This document shows, piece by piece, positions 51,245 through 60,473 of a stretch of 64,000 nucleotides of DNA (positions are counted from its first letter, which is position 1; each line of letters begins with the position of its first letter). The position numbers and the translations under genes were made by a program. Origin of the DNA: PWQG01 sp050486205 (GTDB taxonomy: Bacteria > Pseudomonadota > Gammaproteobacteria > Pseudomonadales > Pseudohongiellaceae); contig JBJHCW010000006.1 of the NCBI GenBank assembly GCA_050486205.1, forward strand, positions 248,001 through 312,000. Direction: 5' to 3'. The notes under the pieces were generated by a model. The model did no database searches. It saw only the letters and a program-made list of their open reading frames with translations, and had not been told where the DNA came from.

Positions 51245-51849
51245 GAAACCCTGACTGCGACTGCGGTATGAGCCTGGTCGAATTGTTGATTGCCATGGCC
51301 CTGGGCCTTGGTCTGTCTGCCAGTGTGCTGCAGTTGTACGTGGTTCGCCATGGTGTGGACGCTGAGCAACAGCTGCAGGTGCGCGCCAGAGAAACTGCAC
51401 GATTGGCGCTCAGCCACCTGGCACGCGAAGTCCGCTCGGCACGGCGGATTGTACCGGATGCCAGTGATGGATGCCTGGTGCTGGAACACATCCAGGCTGT
51501 GAGTGGTACCGTGGTCTCCACGCGATACTGTATAGCGCACCGCAACAACGACAGGGAAAATCCTCCATCGTTGTACCAGCGCCGTGCTGGGTCTCCATCG
51601 GCGCCAGCCTTGAATGATGCCCTGTTCGACGATGTGCAGCAGCTGGATCTGCGTTACGGTATTTCCGCCAGTCAGGACGCTGGTGTTTCAGTGCACGCAT
51701 GGCTCACCGCTGACGAAGTACCCGAGCCAACAGTCAGCAGTGTGTATGTGCGCAGCGTCCGGATCACCCTGCAGTCAGGGTCGGCTCATTCGCGTGCGCC
51801 TGAGCGGCACACATTGACAGTCACTCCCCGGGCGAGGCAATTGCAGTGA
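51241..51849 (+). CDS. pilW: Type IV pilus minor pilin PilW
   Basis: Protein of 202 residues. The prepilin motif CGMSLVELLIAMALGL is intact (Gly|Met, Glu at +5). The rest fits the PilW family with a globular C-terminal domain rich in Arg and Ser. It overlaps pilV (ATGA) and pilX (GTGA), so the set is translated as a unit. Confidence 0.87.
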   Translation: MRNPDCDCGMSLVELLIAMALGLGLSASVLQLYVVRHGVDAEQQLQVRARETARLALSHLAREVRSARRIVPDASDGCLVLEHIQAVSGTVVSTRYCIAHRNNDRENPPSLYQRRAGSPSAPALNDALFDDVQQLDLRYGISASQDAGVSVHAWLTADEVPEPTVSSVYVRSVRITLQSGSAHSRAPERHTLTVTPRARQLQ

Positions 51850-52352
51850 AAAGTTGCAGCGGACTGTCTGGCTTACAGGATGGCGCAAGAGGCAGTGTTT
51901 TGTTGTTGTGTCTGATTTTTCTGCTGGTGTTTGCCTTGATGTCGGCAGCTGGCATTGAGCGGGCAACCCTGGACGCACGCATGGCCGACAATCTGCGCCA
52001 GTATGACAAGGTCCGGCATGCAGGCGAGCGGGTCCTGTATGACCTGGCACGGGGCCTGATTATTGGTGCTGCACTTGATCCGGAAGTGCCGGGCCAGGCG
52101 GGCACGGTGGCGATGCCACCTTATCAGGTGGCCTTCCTGTTGGAGGACATGAGTGATGCGGAGGACCCTGGCATCGTTGTGCGTCTTCAGGTAGAGGTGT
52201 TTGCTGCCAACGACACCGGTCCCGGGACAGTTGTGGCGAACGGGCACGCGTTGATTGGACTCATTGCGGTGTGGGCGCGCCCGTGTCGGGACAATTCGTG
52301 TTCATGGTATCAACAGGCATGGCACATCGCCGGCGAGATGACAGGCGAATGA
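51846..52352 (+). CDS. pilX: Type IV pilus minor pilin PilX
   Basis: Protein of 168 residues. The N-terminal segment GARGSVLLLCLIFLLVFALM followed by GIERATLDARMADNL fits PilX, which lacks the usual Glu5. The start is GTG 51846, overlapping pilW by 4 bp. The C-terminal Cys pair (about 150-156) may form a disulfide. pilY1, which usually follows, is missing: the next gene starts in the stop of this one. Confidence 0.82.
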   Translation: MKSCSGLSGLQDGARGSVLLLCLIFLLVFALMSAAGIERATLDARMADNLRQYDKVRHAGERVLYDLARGLIIGAALDPEVPGQAGTVAMPPYQVAFLLEDMSDAEDPGIVVRLQVEVFAANDTGPGTVVANGHALIGLIAVWARPCRDNSCSWYQQAWHIAGEMTGE

Positions 52353-52768
52353 GGCGGCAAGCTGGTGTCAGCCTGTTGGAATTGTTACTGGTTGCAGCGG
52401 TAATTTCTGTGATGGTGGGTATTGCATTGCCTGCTTACCAGGCGTTCGTGCTGGCAGCGGGTCGGGCCGATGCCCGGTCACTGCTGCATCAGGTGGCTGC
52501 CGATCAGGAACAGTACCATCTGCTACATGGCACCTATTCCGGGTATGCTGCGCCGCTGTCGGACCCGCCGGCATCGACGGTAGTTTCCGGCAGCGGCGGC
52601 TACAGGGCTGAGGTTCGCGTCTGTGATGGCGGCGCCATCGACGAATGTTACATCGTTGAGGCAGTGGCGATTGACCCGCAGTCGCCAGGCCGTTGTCAGC
52701 TCATGACATTGGACAGTACCGGTTTGCGAGGGCCCGACAGTGCTGCCATTACAAACTGTTGGCAATAG
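52349..52768 (+). CDS. pilE: PilE-like minor pilin
   Basis: Protein of 139 residues. The prepilin motif QAGVSLLELLLVAAVISVMV is complete. The globular part has a Cys pair, VCDGGAIDECYI, typical of pilin D-loops, and another C-terminal Cys in ITNCWQ. ATG 52349 overlaps the pilX stop, which decides the start over upstream in-frame ATGs at 52304 and 52319. Confidence 0.85.
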   Translation: MRRQAGVSLLELLLVAAVISVMVGIALPAYQAFVLAAGRADARSLLHQVAADQEQYHLLHGTYSGYAAPLSDPPASTVVSGSGGYRAEVRVCDGGAIDECYIVEAVAIDPQSPGRCQLMTLDSTGLRGPDSAAITNCWQ

Positions 52769-52778
52769 CAACAGCCTG

Positions 52779-52884
52779 CTAGTGTCCTGTGTCATAAGTT
52801 CGCATGCTTTCAGCGCGCCATACAAGGCTTCTGGCAAGGCGCGGCTCGCCGTGAATGGCCGTAGCCCTCAACAAGAGACACTAG
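52779..52884. repeat. Complete CTAG-ended short repeat
   Basis: A 106-bp element bounded by CTAGTGTC (52779-52786) and GACACTAG (52877-52884); CTAG at each end may be a 4-bp target duplication. It holds TAAGTTCGCATGCTTTCAGC (52795 on) shared with 49707-49735 and a 34-nt module (52835-52868) shared with both MITE copies. The fimT stop TAG is formed by the right CTAG. It lies between convergent pilE and fimT. Confidence 0.7.
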
Positions 52885-53444
52885 ATGCAGTTCAGTCGTC
52901 TGCCCTGACTGTCCTGACGATAGCCGTCACCGTTGATGTCTTCAGCTTGCCGAATGCGGCCAAGACTGTTGATGATCAATTGTCGCGCCTGTTTCAACTC
53001 GCCGCTCGCCGGGCACCAGGTGAAGTTGCCATTCTGGTGTCCCAGGTTTCCCAGTGCATCAATCTGCAGATACTGCCGGTTGCCAAAAGCGCGCCAACGC
53101 AGCTCCCCATTGTTGCCTGGCCATTGTGCAGTGAACAGTCGACTGTTGCCCCCTGGTGGTATGCGATCCCGCTCAGGGTCGAGGAATATCACCAGTCCGT
53201 CGCTCCATGTACCACTGCAGTTCAATCCATCGCTGCTTGGGCAGACAGTCACCCAGGTGCCATGACGGATTGCCGCAGAGCGTGCACTGGTCAGTGCGGA
53301 CGTCAGCGTGGACATCATTCGATCGGCCCTGTGCTGATTCACAACGGGAACATAGGATGGCAGCGACATGCTGATCAGTACTGATATAATTGCCATGGAT
53401 ACCAGCAGCTCTGGCAATGTGATGCCGTCAGTGTTTACCTTCAT
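52881..53444 (-). CDS. fimT: FimT/GspH-type minor pilin
   Basis: Protein of 187 residues. The prepilin motif DGITLPELLVSMAIISVL is intact (Gly|Ile, Glu at +5). The globular part fits FimT/GspH, which in some species binds DNA for uptake; basic residues near the C-terminus (RIRQAEDINGDGYRQ) agree. It points towards pilV-pilE, an inverted arrangement. Its stop comes from the right end of the repeat at 52779. Confidence 0.85.
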   Translation of the reverse strand: MKVNTDGITLPELLVSMAIISVLISMSLPSYVPVVNQHRADRMMSTLTSALTSARSAAIRHGTWVTVCPSSDGLNCSGTWSDGLVIFLDPERDRIPPGGNSRLFTAQWPGNNGELRWRAFGNRQYLQIDALGNLGHQNGNFTWCPASGELKQARQLIINSLGRIRQAEDINGDGYRQDSQGRRLNCI

Positions 53445-53478
53445 CGCAACACCTCCCTGTGTATTGATGTAAACGTGG

Positions 53479-53501
53479 TGACGCAGAATGCTGCTGCGTC
53501 A
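53479..53501. promoter_or_regulatory. 8-bp inverted repeat in fimT-thiO spacer
   Basis: TGACGCAG (53479-53486) and CTGCGTCA (53494-53501) pair perfectly across 7 nt, in the 136-bp spacer between the divergent fimT and thiO. It may be an operator for either gene. No TPP-riboswitch core is present. Confidence 0.4.
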
Positions 53502-53580
53502 GTTGCCAGTGTAGACCAGTCACGCAGGGTTCGCCTGCCTGGCACTGGTGTGTCATACAGGATCAAGAGCGGGAATCCGG

Positions 53581-54711
53581 ATGTCTGATTTTCTGATCAT
53601 TGGTGGTGGTGTCATTGGCCTGTTGCTTGCGCGTGAGCTGCTTGCCGATGGCGCAAGCGTGACGGTGATCGACAGCGGCAAGTGTGGTGGAGAAGCCTCA
53701 TGGGCTGGAGGTGGCATTGTTTCACCCCTGTATCCCTGGCGTTATAACGACGCAGTGACAGCGCTTGCGACCTGGGCCCAGGATTACTACCCGGAGCTGG
53801 CGCAATCACTGTTTCTGGAGACGGGACTTGATCCGGAGCTCCAGGCTTGTGGGCTGATGATGCTTGACGCTGACGATGCACAGCAGGCCCTGGCCTGGGC
53901 GCGTCGCACCGGGCGCACCATGACCGCTGAAGACCAGGTTTTCATTTACGAGTGTGAGCCGGCCCTGGCGCCGGGATATCGCTCCTGTGTCTGGATGCCC
54001 GAGGTGGCCAACATCCGCAACCCTCGCCTGGTCAAGGCGCTGACCGCCAGTGTGCAGGCGTCACCGGCGGCAACAGTCATCGAACAGACAAGTGTGACTG
54101 CGTTCAATATCAGCGGCAGGGGGCAGGTGGCCTCTGTTGAGCTGTCCGGTGCTGTAGAGGATACGCGCAATGCCGGCCAGTTCATTGTCTGTGCCGGGGC
54201 ATGGACGGGCAGACTGGTCTCCCGGTACCTGACAGCGTGCCCCGGTCCAATGCCCGTGCGCCCGGTCAAAGGTCAGATGCTGTTGTTCGAGACGCCGCGG
54301 AGACTGCTCGACCGTATTGTCCTCACCAATGGCCGGTATCTGATTCCCCGCAGAGACAATCATCTTCTGGTTGGCAGCACGCTGGAGTACAGCGAATTCA
54401 ACAAGCAGACCACGGATGAAGCATTGCAGACCCTGTACAGCTCAGCGTGTGAGATGGTGCCGGCGCTGCGTGAGATTCCTGTGAAACAGCAGTGGGCCGG
54501 TTTGCGTCCGGGCGCCCCGGATGGTATTCCTTTTATCGGTCCGGTACCCGGTTACAACAATCTGCATGTCAACGCTGGTCACTTCCGCAACGGACTGGTT
54601 CTGGCGCCTGCGTCGGCACGGCTGATGGCAGATCAGTTGATGGGCAGGCCAACTGCAATTGATCCTGCGCCCTACCTGCCAGCGCAGCGTATGGTGTTGC
54701 CAGTAGTGTGA
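53581..54711 (+). CDS. thiO: Glycine oxidase ThiO-like FAD enzyme
   Basis: Protein of 376 residues. The FAD-binding GxGxxG at the start (IIGGGVIGLLLARELL) and GEASWAGGGIVSPLYPW identify the ThiO/DadA-like DAO fold. ThiO oxidises glycine to iminoacetate for the thiazole ring of thiamine. The Arg-bearing QQWAGLRPGAPDGIPFIG fits. No other thiamine genes are here, so a D-amino-acid role is also possible. The ATG 53581 is preceded by AGCGGGA. Confidence 0.88.
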   Translation: MSDFLIIGGGVIGLLLARELLADGASVTVIDSGKCGGEASWAGGGIVSPLYPWRYNDAVTALATWAQDYYPELAQSLFLETGLDPELQACGLMMLDADDAQQALAWARRTGRTMTAEDQVFIYECEPALAPGYRSCVWMPEVANIRNPRLVKALTASVQASPAATVIEQTSVTAFNISGRGQVASVELSGAVEDTRNAGQFIVCAGAWTGRLVSRYLTACPGPMPVRPVKGQMLLFETPRRLLDRIVLTNGRYLIPRRDNHLLVGSTLEYSEFNKQTTDEALQTLYSSACEMVPALREIPVKQQWAGLRPGAPDGIPFIGPVPGYNNLHVNAGHFRNGLVLAPASARLMADQLMGRPTAIDPAPYLPAQRMVLPVV

Positions 54712-54730
54712 CCGCCTCGCGTCTGGTGGC

Positions 54731-56167
54731 TCAGTCCAGCTCGAGCTTTTTCATCCGATATCGTAGTGAGCGAAATGTCAGGCCAAGCTTTCTGGCCGCT
54801 GCCGTCTTGTTCCATCGCGTTTGCACCAGGGCTGCTTCGATGGTCTGGCGTTCGATGTTTTCCAGGTGTTTTTCCAGATCGAATCCTGGATCGAAGTGCT
54901 GGACAGCCCCTGGCACAGCGCCGGCCTCAAGCGTATCAGCAGGTACCGTGGTTTCGGGTGCGCGGGCGAGGCTGGCAGCTGCCGGTGATTGAGGGGTGTC
55001 GTCGGACAATGCCAGATGCGCCGGTTCAATGGTCTCGCCGTCACTCAGGGTGAAAGCCCGCTGCAGGATATTCTCAAGCTCCCGTACATTGCCGGGGAAA
55101 GAGTAGTCCTGCAAAGCGCTGATGGCGGAATGACTCAAGTCGGGTGCCTGACACTGGTGCTCCCTGGCCAGTCTGTCCATGATGGTGCGAGCCAGCAGCG
55201 GAATATCTTCCCGGCGTTCCCTCAGTGGTGGCACCGCCAGCTCAATGACATTGATCCGGTAGTACAGGTCCTGGCGGAAGTGACCAAGTTCGATCTGCGC
55301 AGCCAGGTTCTTGTGGCTGGCACTGAGAATGCGAACGTTGGTTGCAATCTCCTCAGGGGAGCCTATGGGTCGCAGTGATTTTTCCTGGATCACCCGCAGC
55401 AGTTTAACTTGCATGTGCAGCGGCAGATCAGCGACTTCATCAAGAAAAAGTGTGCCTTCGCGTGCGGTTTCAAACAGGCCCTGCTTGTTCTTGTCGGCAC
55501 CGGTGAAGCTGCCTTTCAGGTGTCCGAACAATTCACTCTCCATCAGTTCGGCCGGGATCGCACCACAGTTGACTGCAACAAACGGTCCATGGCGTCGCGC
55601 ACTGAGCTCATGAATGGCGCGTGCAGCAAGTTCCTTGCCGCTACCCGATTCCCCGCGAATGAACACAGGTGCCTGGCTTCGGGCAACACGCTGAATCTGC
55701 TCGCGCAAGTTCTGTGCGGCAGATGACTGACCGCTTATTCGTTGCTCCGCTATCGAATGTTCTTCCTCAGGTCTGCCGGTGGCATCGGCTCGCAGGCTGA
55801 GCCCGGCATTGACCAGTTCCCGTAGTTTTTGCAGATCCACCGGTTTGGAGACAAAATCGAAAGCGCCTGCTTTCAGTGCCCGGATGGCTGATTCGGTGTT
55901 GCCGTGAGCGGTGATGACGGCAATTGGCAGCAGGCGGGTGCGGTTTTGCATCTGTTCAACCAGACTGATGCCATCGCCATCCGGCAAGCGCATGTCGGTG
56001 AGGCAGAAATCGAATTCTTCATTGCCCAGCAGGCGCATTGCTTCACCCAGGCTGGATGCACTGCGTGTCTCCAGAGACATTCTGCCCAGGGTGATTTCAA
56101 GCAATTCCCGGATGTCGGGTTCGTCGTCAACTATCAGGACTTTGCCGTTCATGGTGTCATGTTTCAC
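54731..56167 (-). CDS. pilR: Type IV pilus response regulator PilR
   Basis: Protein of 478 residues of the NtrC type. The receiver holds VDDEPDIRELLEITLGRM and phospho-Asp in TDMRLPDGDG. The AAA+ domain has Walker A GESGSGKELAAR and GSFTGADKNK, the sigma-54 contact loop with Ser for Ala. The C-terminal Fis-type HTH is WNKTAAARKLGLTFRSLRY. It activates sigma-54 pilin transcription. The start may be GTG 56167 or ATG 56152. It follows pilS by 3 bp. Confidence 0.93.
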   Translation of the reverse strand: MKHDTMNGKVLIVDDEPDIRELLEITLGRMSLETRSASSLGEAMRLLGNEEFDFCLTDMRLPDGDGISLVEQMQNRTRLLPIAVITAHGNTESAIRALKAGAFDFVSKPVDLQKLRELVNAGLSLRADATGRPEEEHSIAEQRISGQSSAAQNLREQIQRVARSQAPVFIRGESGSGKELAARAIHELSARRHGPFVAVNCGAIPAELMESELFGHLKGSFTGADKNKQGLFETAREGTLFLDEVADLPLHMQVKLLRVIQEKSLRPIGSPEEIATNVRILSASHKNLAAQIELGHFRQDLYYRINVIELAVPPLRERREDIPLLARTIMDRLAREHQCQAPDLSHSAISALQDYSFPGNVRELENILQRAFTLSDGETIEPAHLALSDDTPQSPAAASLARAPETTVPADTLEAGAVPGAVQHFDPGFDLEKHLENIERQTIEAALVQTRWNKTAAARKLGLTFRSLRYRMKKLELD

Positions 56168-56170
56168 TGC

Positions 56171-57811
56171 TTACCGGAGGCTGCGCTCGGGATGACTGAA
56201 ATAGATGGTAAAACAGGGTCGGCCATCATCGCTTCGGCCATACTCAAGGCGCGCCTGATTAGCTTCGCACAGTTGTCGCGAAATATACAGGCCAAGGCCA
56301 GTGCCTGTTGTTTCTGTGGTGTTGAAGGGCTCGAACAGGTTTTCTTCAGTTCCAGAGGCAACGCCCGGGCCATCATCTATGACCTTCAGGCACGGGGTTC
56401 CCTGCAGGGACTGCGGCGGTATGCCGCCTCGCAGCAGCAGGGTGGGGGTGCCAGTGGCGCGCAAGCTGTAGCGGAGCCCGTTTTCAACCAGGTTGTTCAT
56501 AACACGGGTCAATTGCTCGGGAACAAAACGTATACGGGTGTCCGGTGGGGAAATTTCAATCTGTATCCGGGGTGTGGGCTCCACGTCCTCGCAGTAACGC
56601 GCCACGTAGGCTTCCAGCCACTGTTGCAACTGGAATTGATTGGCCTGTTTTTTGTCCTGGCGCGACAGGTCGAGCACATCCTGGATAATGCCGTTGATGC
56701 GCTGGCAATGGTTGAGCACTATTTCCACCAGGCGTCGTTCGTCTGATGTCAGATTGTCCGATTCGTCAAGAAGTTGACCGGCATGGCTGATTGCGCCAAG
56801 CGGGTTGCGGATTTCATGCGCGATGCTGGCTGTGAGTCGTCCAAGAGAGGCCAGGTTGAGTTGCCGGGCGCGCTGCATGATCCGGGCATGATCATCCAGG
56901 AATACCAGTGTGCGGTTTGGTGAAGAAGGATTCAGTCGGGCAAAATTCACCTGCAGGTTGTGGCCTGTGGGGGTCACCTTGGTAGGGCCGACGGGTTGTG
57001 TTTGCATAAGTGCCCAGCGATCCAGCAGTGTCACCATGGGTTCGGGTAAAGGGTGTCCGTCGGGGTTTTCCATCTCCAGTAGTTGACGGGCAGAATTGTT
57101 GCTGTTGATTATCCGGTTGTTGCTGTCCAGCAGGACAATGCCGGTCTGCAGTCGCTGGATGATCAGGTGGTTCAGTTGAGCCAGATCCTCAATATCTGTG
57201 GCCCGTTCGGCGGCGAGTTCGCTGCTGCGCTGCATACGCTCGCCCAGATACTGCAGATATCCGGCTGTGACGAACAGCAGGGCGCCCAACATACCGGTCT
57301 GCATGAATTGCATCGGCGCGTCATCCAGCGTCAGTGCCAGGTAGACCTCGCCGTAGATCAATGCAATGCTGCCCACGGCCGGTAACAACATTGCCAGGCG
57401 CCCACGAATCATGAGTGTGCCCGCGGCAACGCTGACCAGCATGAGTATACCCAGGCCGCTGACCATGCCTCCGCTGCTGTAGACAATCAGCGATATGACA
57501 AGAATTTCAGCGGTCAGTATCGAACACAGCACCGAAGGCTTGCGAATGGGGTGGAAGTCATAGGCCATGACCAGTGCAACGATCAGGGAGAACAGGCAAT
57601 AGGTGCCGGTTACCACAAGAAAGAGCTGTGGGGCCTGACTGCCGAGTTGGGTTGCCACCGGGCTGATAAAAAAGGTGAGCAGCAGGATCAGCGATAACGC
57701 CAGCCTGTAAATGTTGACGATCTGAAGTATGCGGTTGTTCTGTTTCTCGGTTGCCGGGATATTCATCTGTTCTGCTGGGCGCCTGATGAAGGGCGCCGGC
57801 TGTGGGTCCAT
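56171..57811 (-). CDS. pilS: Type IV pilus sensor kinase PilS
   Basis: Protein of 546 residues. Six membrane helices (about 25-195) precede a PAS domain (about 215-320) and a kinase with the phospho-His in TASIAHEIRNPLGAI. The N, G1 and G2 boxes (NNLVENGLRYS, DDGPGV, GTGLGLYI) are intact. PilS senses pilin in the membrane and phosphorylates PilR. ATG 57811 is used; a start at 57766 (MNIPATEKQNN) is also likely. Confidence 0.92.
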   Translation of the reverse strand: MDPQPAPFIRRPAEQMNIPATEKQNNRILQIVNIYRLALSLILLLTFFISPVATQLGSQAPQLFLVVTGTYCLFSLIVALVMAYDFHPIRKPSVLCSILTAEILVISLIVYSSGGMVSGLGILMLVSVAAGTLMIRGRLAMLLPAVGSIALIYGEVYLALTLDDAPMQFMQTGMLGALLFVTAGYLQYLGERMQRSSELAAERATDIEDLAQLNHLIIQRLQTGIVLLDSNNRIINSNNSARQLLEMENPDGHPLPEPMVTLLDRWALMQTQPVGPTKVTPTGHNLQVNFARLNPSSPNRTLVFLDDHARIMQRARQLNLASLGRLTASIAHEIRNPLGAISHAGQLLDESDNLTSDERRLVEIVLNHCQRINGIIQDVLDLSRQDKKQANQFQLQQWLEAYVARYCEDVEPTPRIQIEISPPDTRIRFVPEQLTRVMNNLVENGLRYSLRATGTPTLLLRGGIPPQSLQGTPCLKVIDDGPGVASGTEENLFEPFNTTETTGTGLGLYISRQLCEANQARLEYGRSDDGRPCFTIYFSHPERSLR

Positions 57812-57936
57812 GTGCCAGGATTTGCGGTTTTGATTCCGCGTGCGGATTGTCGGACAATACCCCAGCCGCACGGCATTGGCAATCAGCCGCTTCCCGCCGG
57901 GTGTTCAAGGGTCAGGCCAGGAGTGAAGACAGTATC

Positions 57937-59589
57937 ATGACGCAAAGACTTAAGGTGGTGATGGCGCAGCTCGACCTGCTGGTTGGCGACATCAGTGGCA
58001 ATGTCGACAAAGTCGTCACAGCCGCGGAGCAGGCGGTCACAGACGGTGCAGACATCATTGCTTTTCCTGAACTGACATTGACCGGATACCCCCCGGAGGA
58101 TCTGCTCTTTCGCAACAGCATGTGGCTGCGGGTGTCACGAGCCCTGGAACAGATCCGAGCCAGGAAACTGGATATTGTCATGGTTATTGGGCATCCGCTG
58201 AAAGAGCAGGGGGTGCTCTACAATGCATTGACGGTGCTTCAGTCAGATACGGTACTGGCGGTTTACCGCAAACAACGCCTGCCCAACTATGAGGTGTTTG
58301 ACGAACAACGTTATTTCTCACCTGGCTTCAGTCCCTGTGTGGTCACGGTCAGCGGTGTGCCGGTTGGCATGACAATCTGCGAGGATCTCTGGGATGCTGT
58401 GCCGGCCGCCCAGGCGTCGCAGGCGGGTGCCCGGTTGCTGATCAATATCAATGCCTCGCCCTACCATCATGGCAAGGGCGCCGAGCGGCTCGCCCTGTTG
58501 CAGGAACGTGCACGACAGGGTGACATGCCGCTGGTATACGTCAATCTGGTCGGGGGGCAGGATGAACTGGTGTTTGATGGTCGATCACTGGCGATCAGTG
58601 CTGATGGTGAGCGGCACGTGCAGGCCCCCGGGTTTGTTGAGTCGCTGTTCGCGGTGGAATTTGATGTTGCCGCCGATGGCCGCCTTGCCTTGTGTGCTGA
58701 CCAGACCACTCCGCCGGCCGAGCCACTGGAGGCTGTGTGTTATCAGGCGCTGGTGATGGGGCTGAGAGACTATGTGAACAAAAATCGCTTTCCCGGTGTT
58801 GTGCTGGGCCTGTCCGGCGGTATCGACTCTGCGCTGACCCTGGCCATAGCCGTTGATGCGTTGGGGCCGGAGCGGGTGGAAGCGGTGATGATGCCCTTCG
58901 AGTATACGTCCTCGCTCAGCGTGGAGCTGGCCCAGGCCCAGGCCACTCGTCTGGGCGTGAGTTACAAGGTGATACCGATAAGCAGTTGTTACGCCAGTTT
59001 TACCGAAGCATTGGCGGAGGAGTTTGCCGGTTTTTCCGTGGATGTCACCGAGCAGAATCTGCAGGCGCGTTGTCGTGGCGTGTTGTTGATGGCGATTTCA
59101 AACAAGAAAGGATCCATGGTCATCACCACCGGCAACAAGAGTGAAATCGCTGTCGGTTACTCAACACTGTATGGTGACATGGCCGGTGGTTTCAACGTGC
59201 TGAAGGATGTGTACAAGACGCTTGTGTATCGCCTGGCACGTTATCGCAATACCGTCGCCGCCTCGGCCGGTGAAGCTGACGTGATACCGGCCGGTGTCAT
59301 TGCGCGGGCGCCATCGGCCGAATTGGCGCCTGGCCAGAAGGATGAAGACAGTCTGCCGCCTTATGATCGCCTGGATGCCATTCTTGCGTTGTACATCGAA
59401 AACGATCTCAGCGCGGATGCAATCATGCAGGAGGGATTTGCCGCCGATGAGGTGCATCGTGTCCTGAGGCTGGTGGACCGTAATGAATACAAGCGACGAC
59501 AGGGGCCCGTAGGCGTGCGACTGACGCGCAAGGGTTTCGGTCGTGACCGACGTTATCCGATTACCAATGGCTGGCAGCCCGGCGAATAG
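57937..59589 (+). CDS. nadE: Glutamine-dependent NAD+ synthetase
   Basis: Protein of 550 residues. The N-terminal nitrilase-like glutaminase (about 1-250) has the Glu in FPELTLTGYPPEDLL, Lys in VYRKQRLPNYEVFDE and Cys in MTICEDLW. The C-terminal synthetase has the P-loop LGLSGGIDSALTLA. It is the complete two-domain form. A GAGGAG is 14 nt upstream. It ends 48 bp before gmhA. Confidence 0.95.
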   Translation: MTQRLKVVMAQLDLLVGDISGNVDKVVTAAEQAVTDGADIIAFPELTLTGYPPEDLLFRNSMWLRVSRALEQIRARKLDIVMVIGHPLKEQGVLYNALTVLQSDTVLAVYRKQRLPNYEVFDEQRYFSPGFSPCVVTVSGVPVGMTICEDLWDAVPAAQASQAGARLLININASPYHHGKGAERLALLQERARQGDMPLVYVNLVGGQDELVFDGRSLAISADGERHVQAPGFVESLFAVEFDVAADGRLALCADQTTPPAEPLEAVCYQALVMGLRDYVNKNRFPGVVLGLSGGIDSALTLAIAVDALGPERVEAVMMPFEYTSSLSVELAQAQATRLGVSYKVIPISSCYASFTEALAEEFAGFSVDVTEQNLQARCRGVLLMAISNKKGSMVITTGNKSEIAVGYSTLYGDMAGGFNVLKDVYKTLVYRLARYRNTVAASAGEADVIPAGVIARAPSAELAPGQKDEDSLPPYDRLDAILALYIENDLSADAIMQEGFAADEVHRVLRLVDRNEYKRRQGPVGVRLTRKGFGRDRRYPITNGWQPGE

Positions 59590-59637
59590 TGTGCTGTTAC
59601 GATGGTGGCTGATGTACTGACTGCGGGAAGCAAAAAA

Positions 59638-60234
59638 ATGGAAACCCTGATACGAAATACCCTGCATGACTCGCGTGCGTTTCTGGACGCCTTCCTGGCA
59701 AACGACTCAGCGATCACCGCTACACGTGATGCGGCGCAGATGCTGATCAAGTCACTGCGGGCGGGCCATGCTGTTTACAGCTGTGGCAATGGCGGCTCGA
59801 TGAGTGATGCCATGCATTTTGCTGAAGAGTTGACCGGGCGATATCGCAACAATCGTCGCGGCCTGGCGGCCACTGCGATCAGTGATCCGGGCCATATCAG
59901 CTGTGTTGCCAACGACTTTGGTTATGAGTATGTGTTTTCGCGATATCTGGAAGCGCGCGCGCGCCCGGGAGACTGCCTGCTGGCGATCAGCACCAGTGGT
60001 CGCAGCGCAAACGTACTGAAGGCCGCTGAGTTCGCGCGCAAACACAATATGTTCACTGTCAGCCTCACCGGAGCACCGGACTCCCCTCTGGGCGAGCTGG
60101 CATCAATTGACATCAGTGTTGGCGCCAATGACTATGCGGACCGGATTCAGGAAGTGCACATCAAGATCATCCACATTCTGATCGAGCTGATTGAGCGCGA
60201 ATTCTTTCCCGAAAACTATGGAACCTCTGAATAA
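59638..60234 (+). CDS. gmhA: Phosphoheptose isomerase, C-terminus rewritten by a repeat
   Basis: Protein of 198 residues. GmhA converts sedoheptulose 7-phosphate to the D-glycero-manno-heptose 7-phosphate used in lipopolysaccharide core. The SIS domain with SCGNGGSMSDAMHFAEELTG and ADRIQEVHIKIIHILIELI is diagnostic. ATG 59638 has GGGAAG 7 nt before it. The last residues Gly-Thr-Ser-Glu and TAA come from the MITE at 60220. Rejoining the CTAT duplication gives ENYQPEGTDRSG and TAG at 60505-60507, just before the convergent bamD. Confidence 0.92.
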   Translation: METLIRNTLHDSRAFLDAFLANDSAITATRDAAQMLIKSLRAGHAVYSCGNGGSMSDAMHFAEELTGRYRNNRRGLAATAISDPGHISCVANDFGYEYVFSRYLEARARPGDCLLAISTSGRSANVLKAAEFARKHNMFTVSLTGAPDSPLGELASIDISVGANDYADRIQEVHIKIIHILIELIEREFFPENYGTSE

Positions 60235-60473
60235 CTCTATGGCCACACTGCGGGAGTCTGGCGCGTGCGGTTACAAGGCGTCGTGCGCCGGCAATGGCCG
60301 CAGCCCTTGGCAAGCACGACAACGCAGCAACCGGGCGCGCCAGGCCCCGCCCAGAGGGGCTTTCAGCCTCTTCGTTGCAGTTTCTTGACAGGTCGACGCA
60401 TGCCGGCAAAACTGCGCCTCGATACCCGCATTGGCTGAAAGCCAGGGTGGCCGTAGAGTTATTCAGAGGTTCC
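60220..60473. mobile_element. MITE-like element copy B with 4-bp target duplication
   Basis: A 254-bp non-coding element with ends GGAACCTCTGAATAACTC and GAGTTATTCAGAGGTTCC (inverted, about 25 bp, one mismatch in the first 26). CTAT at 60216-60219 and 60474-60477 is a perfect target duplication. It shares with copy A (5152-5430) the CAAGGCG(n6)GCCG(n2)AATGGCCG module at 60274-60307, but the inner right half differs. No protein is encoded. Confidence 0.85.

Noticed and set aside
53445..53580. Possible TPP riboswitch before thiO
   Set aside because: The conserved CTGAGA and CCTGATCTGG cores are absent; only a simple inverted repeat is seen.
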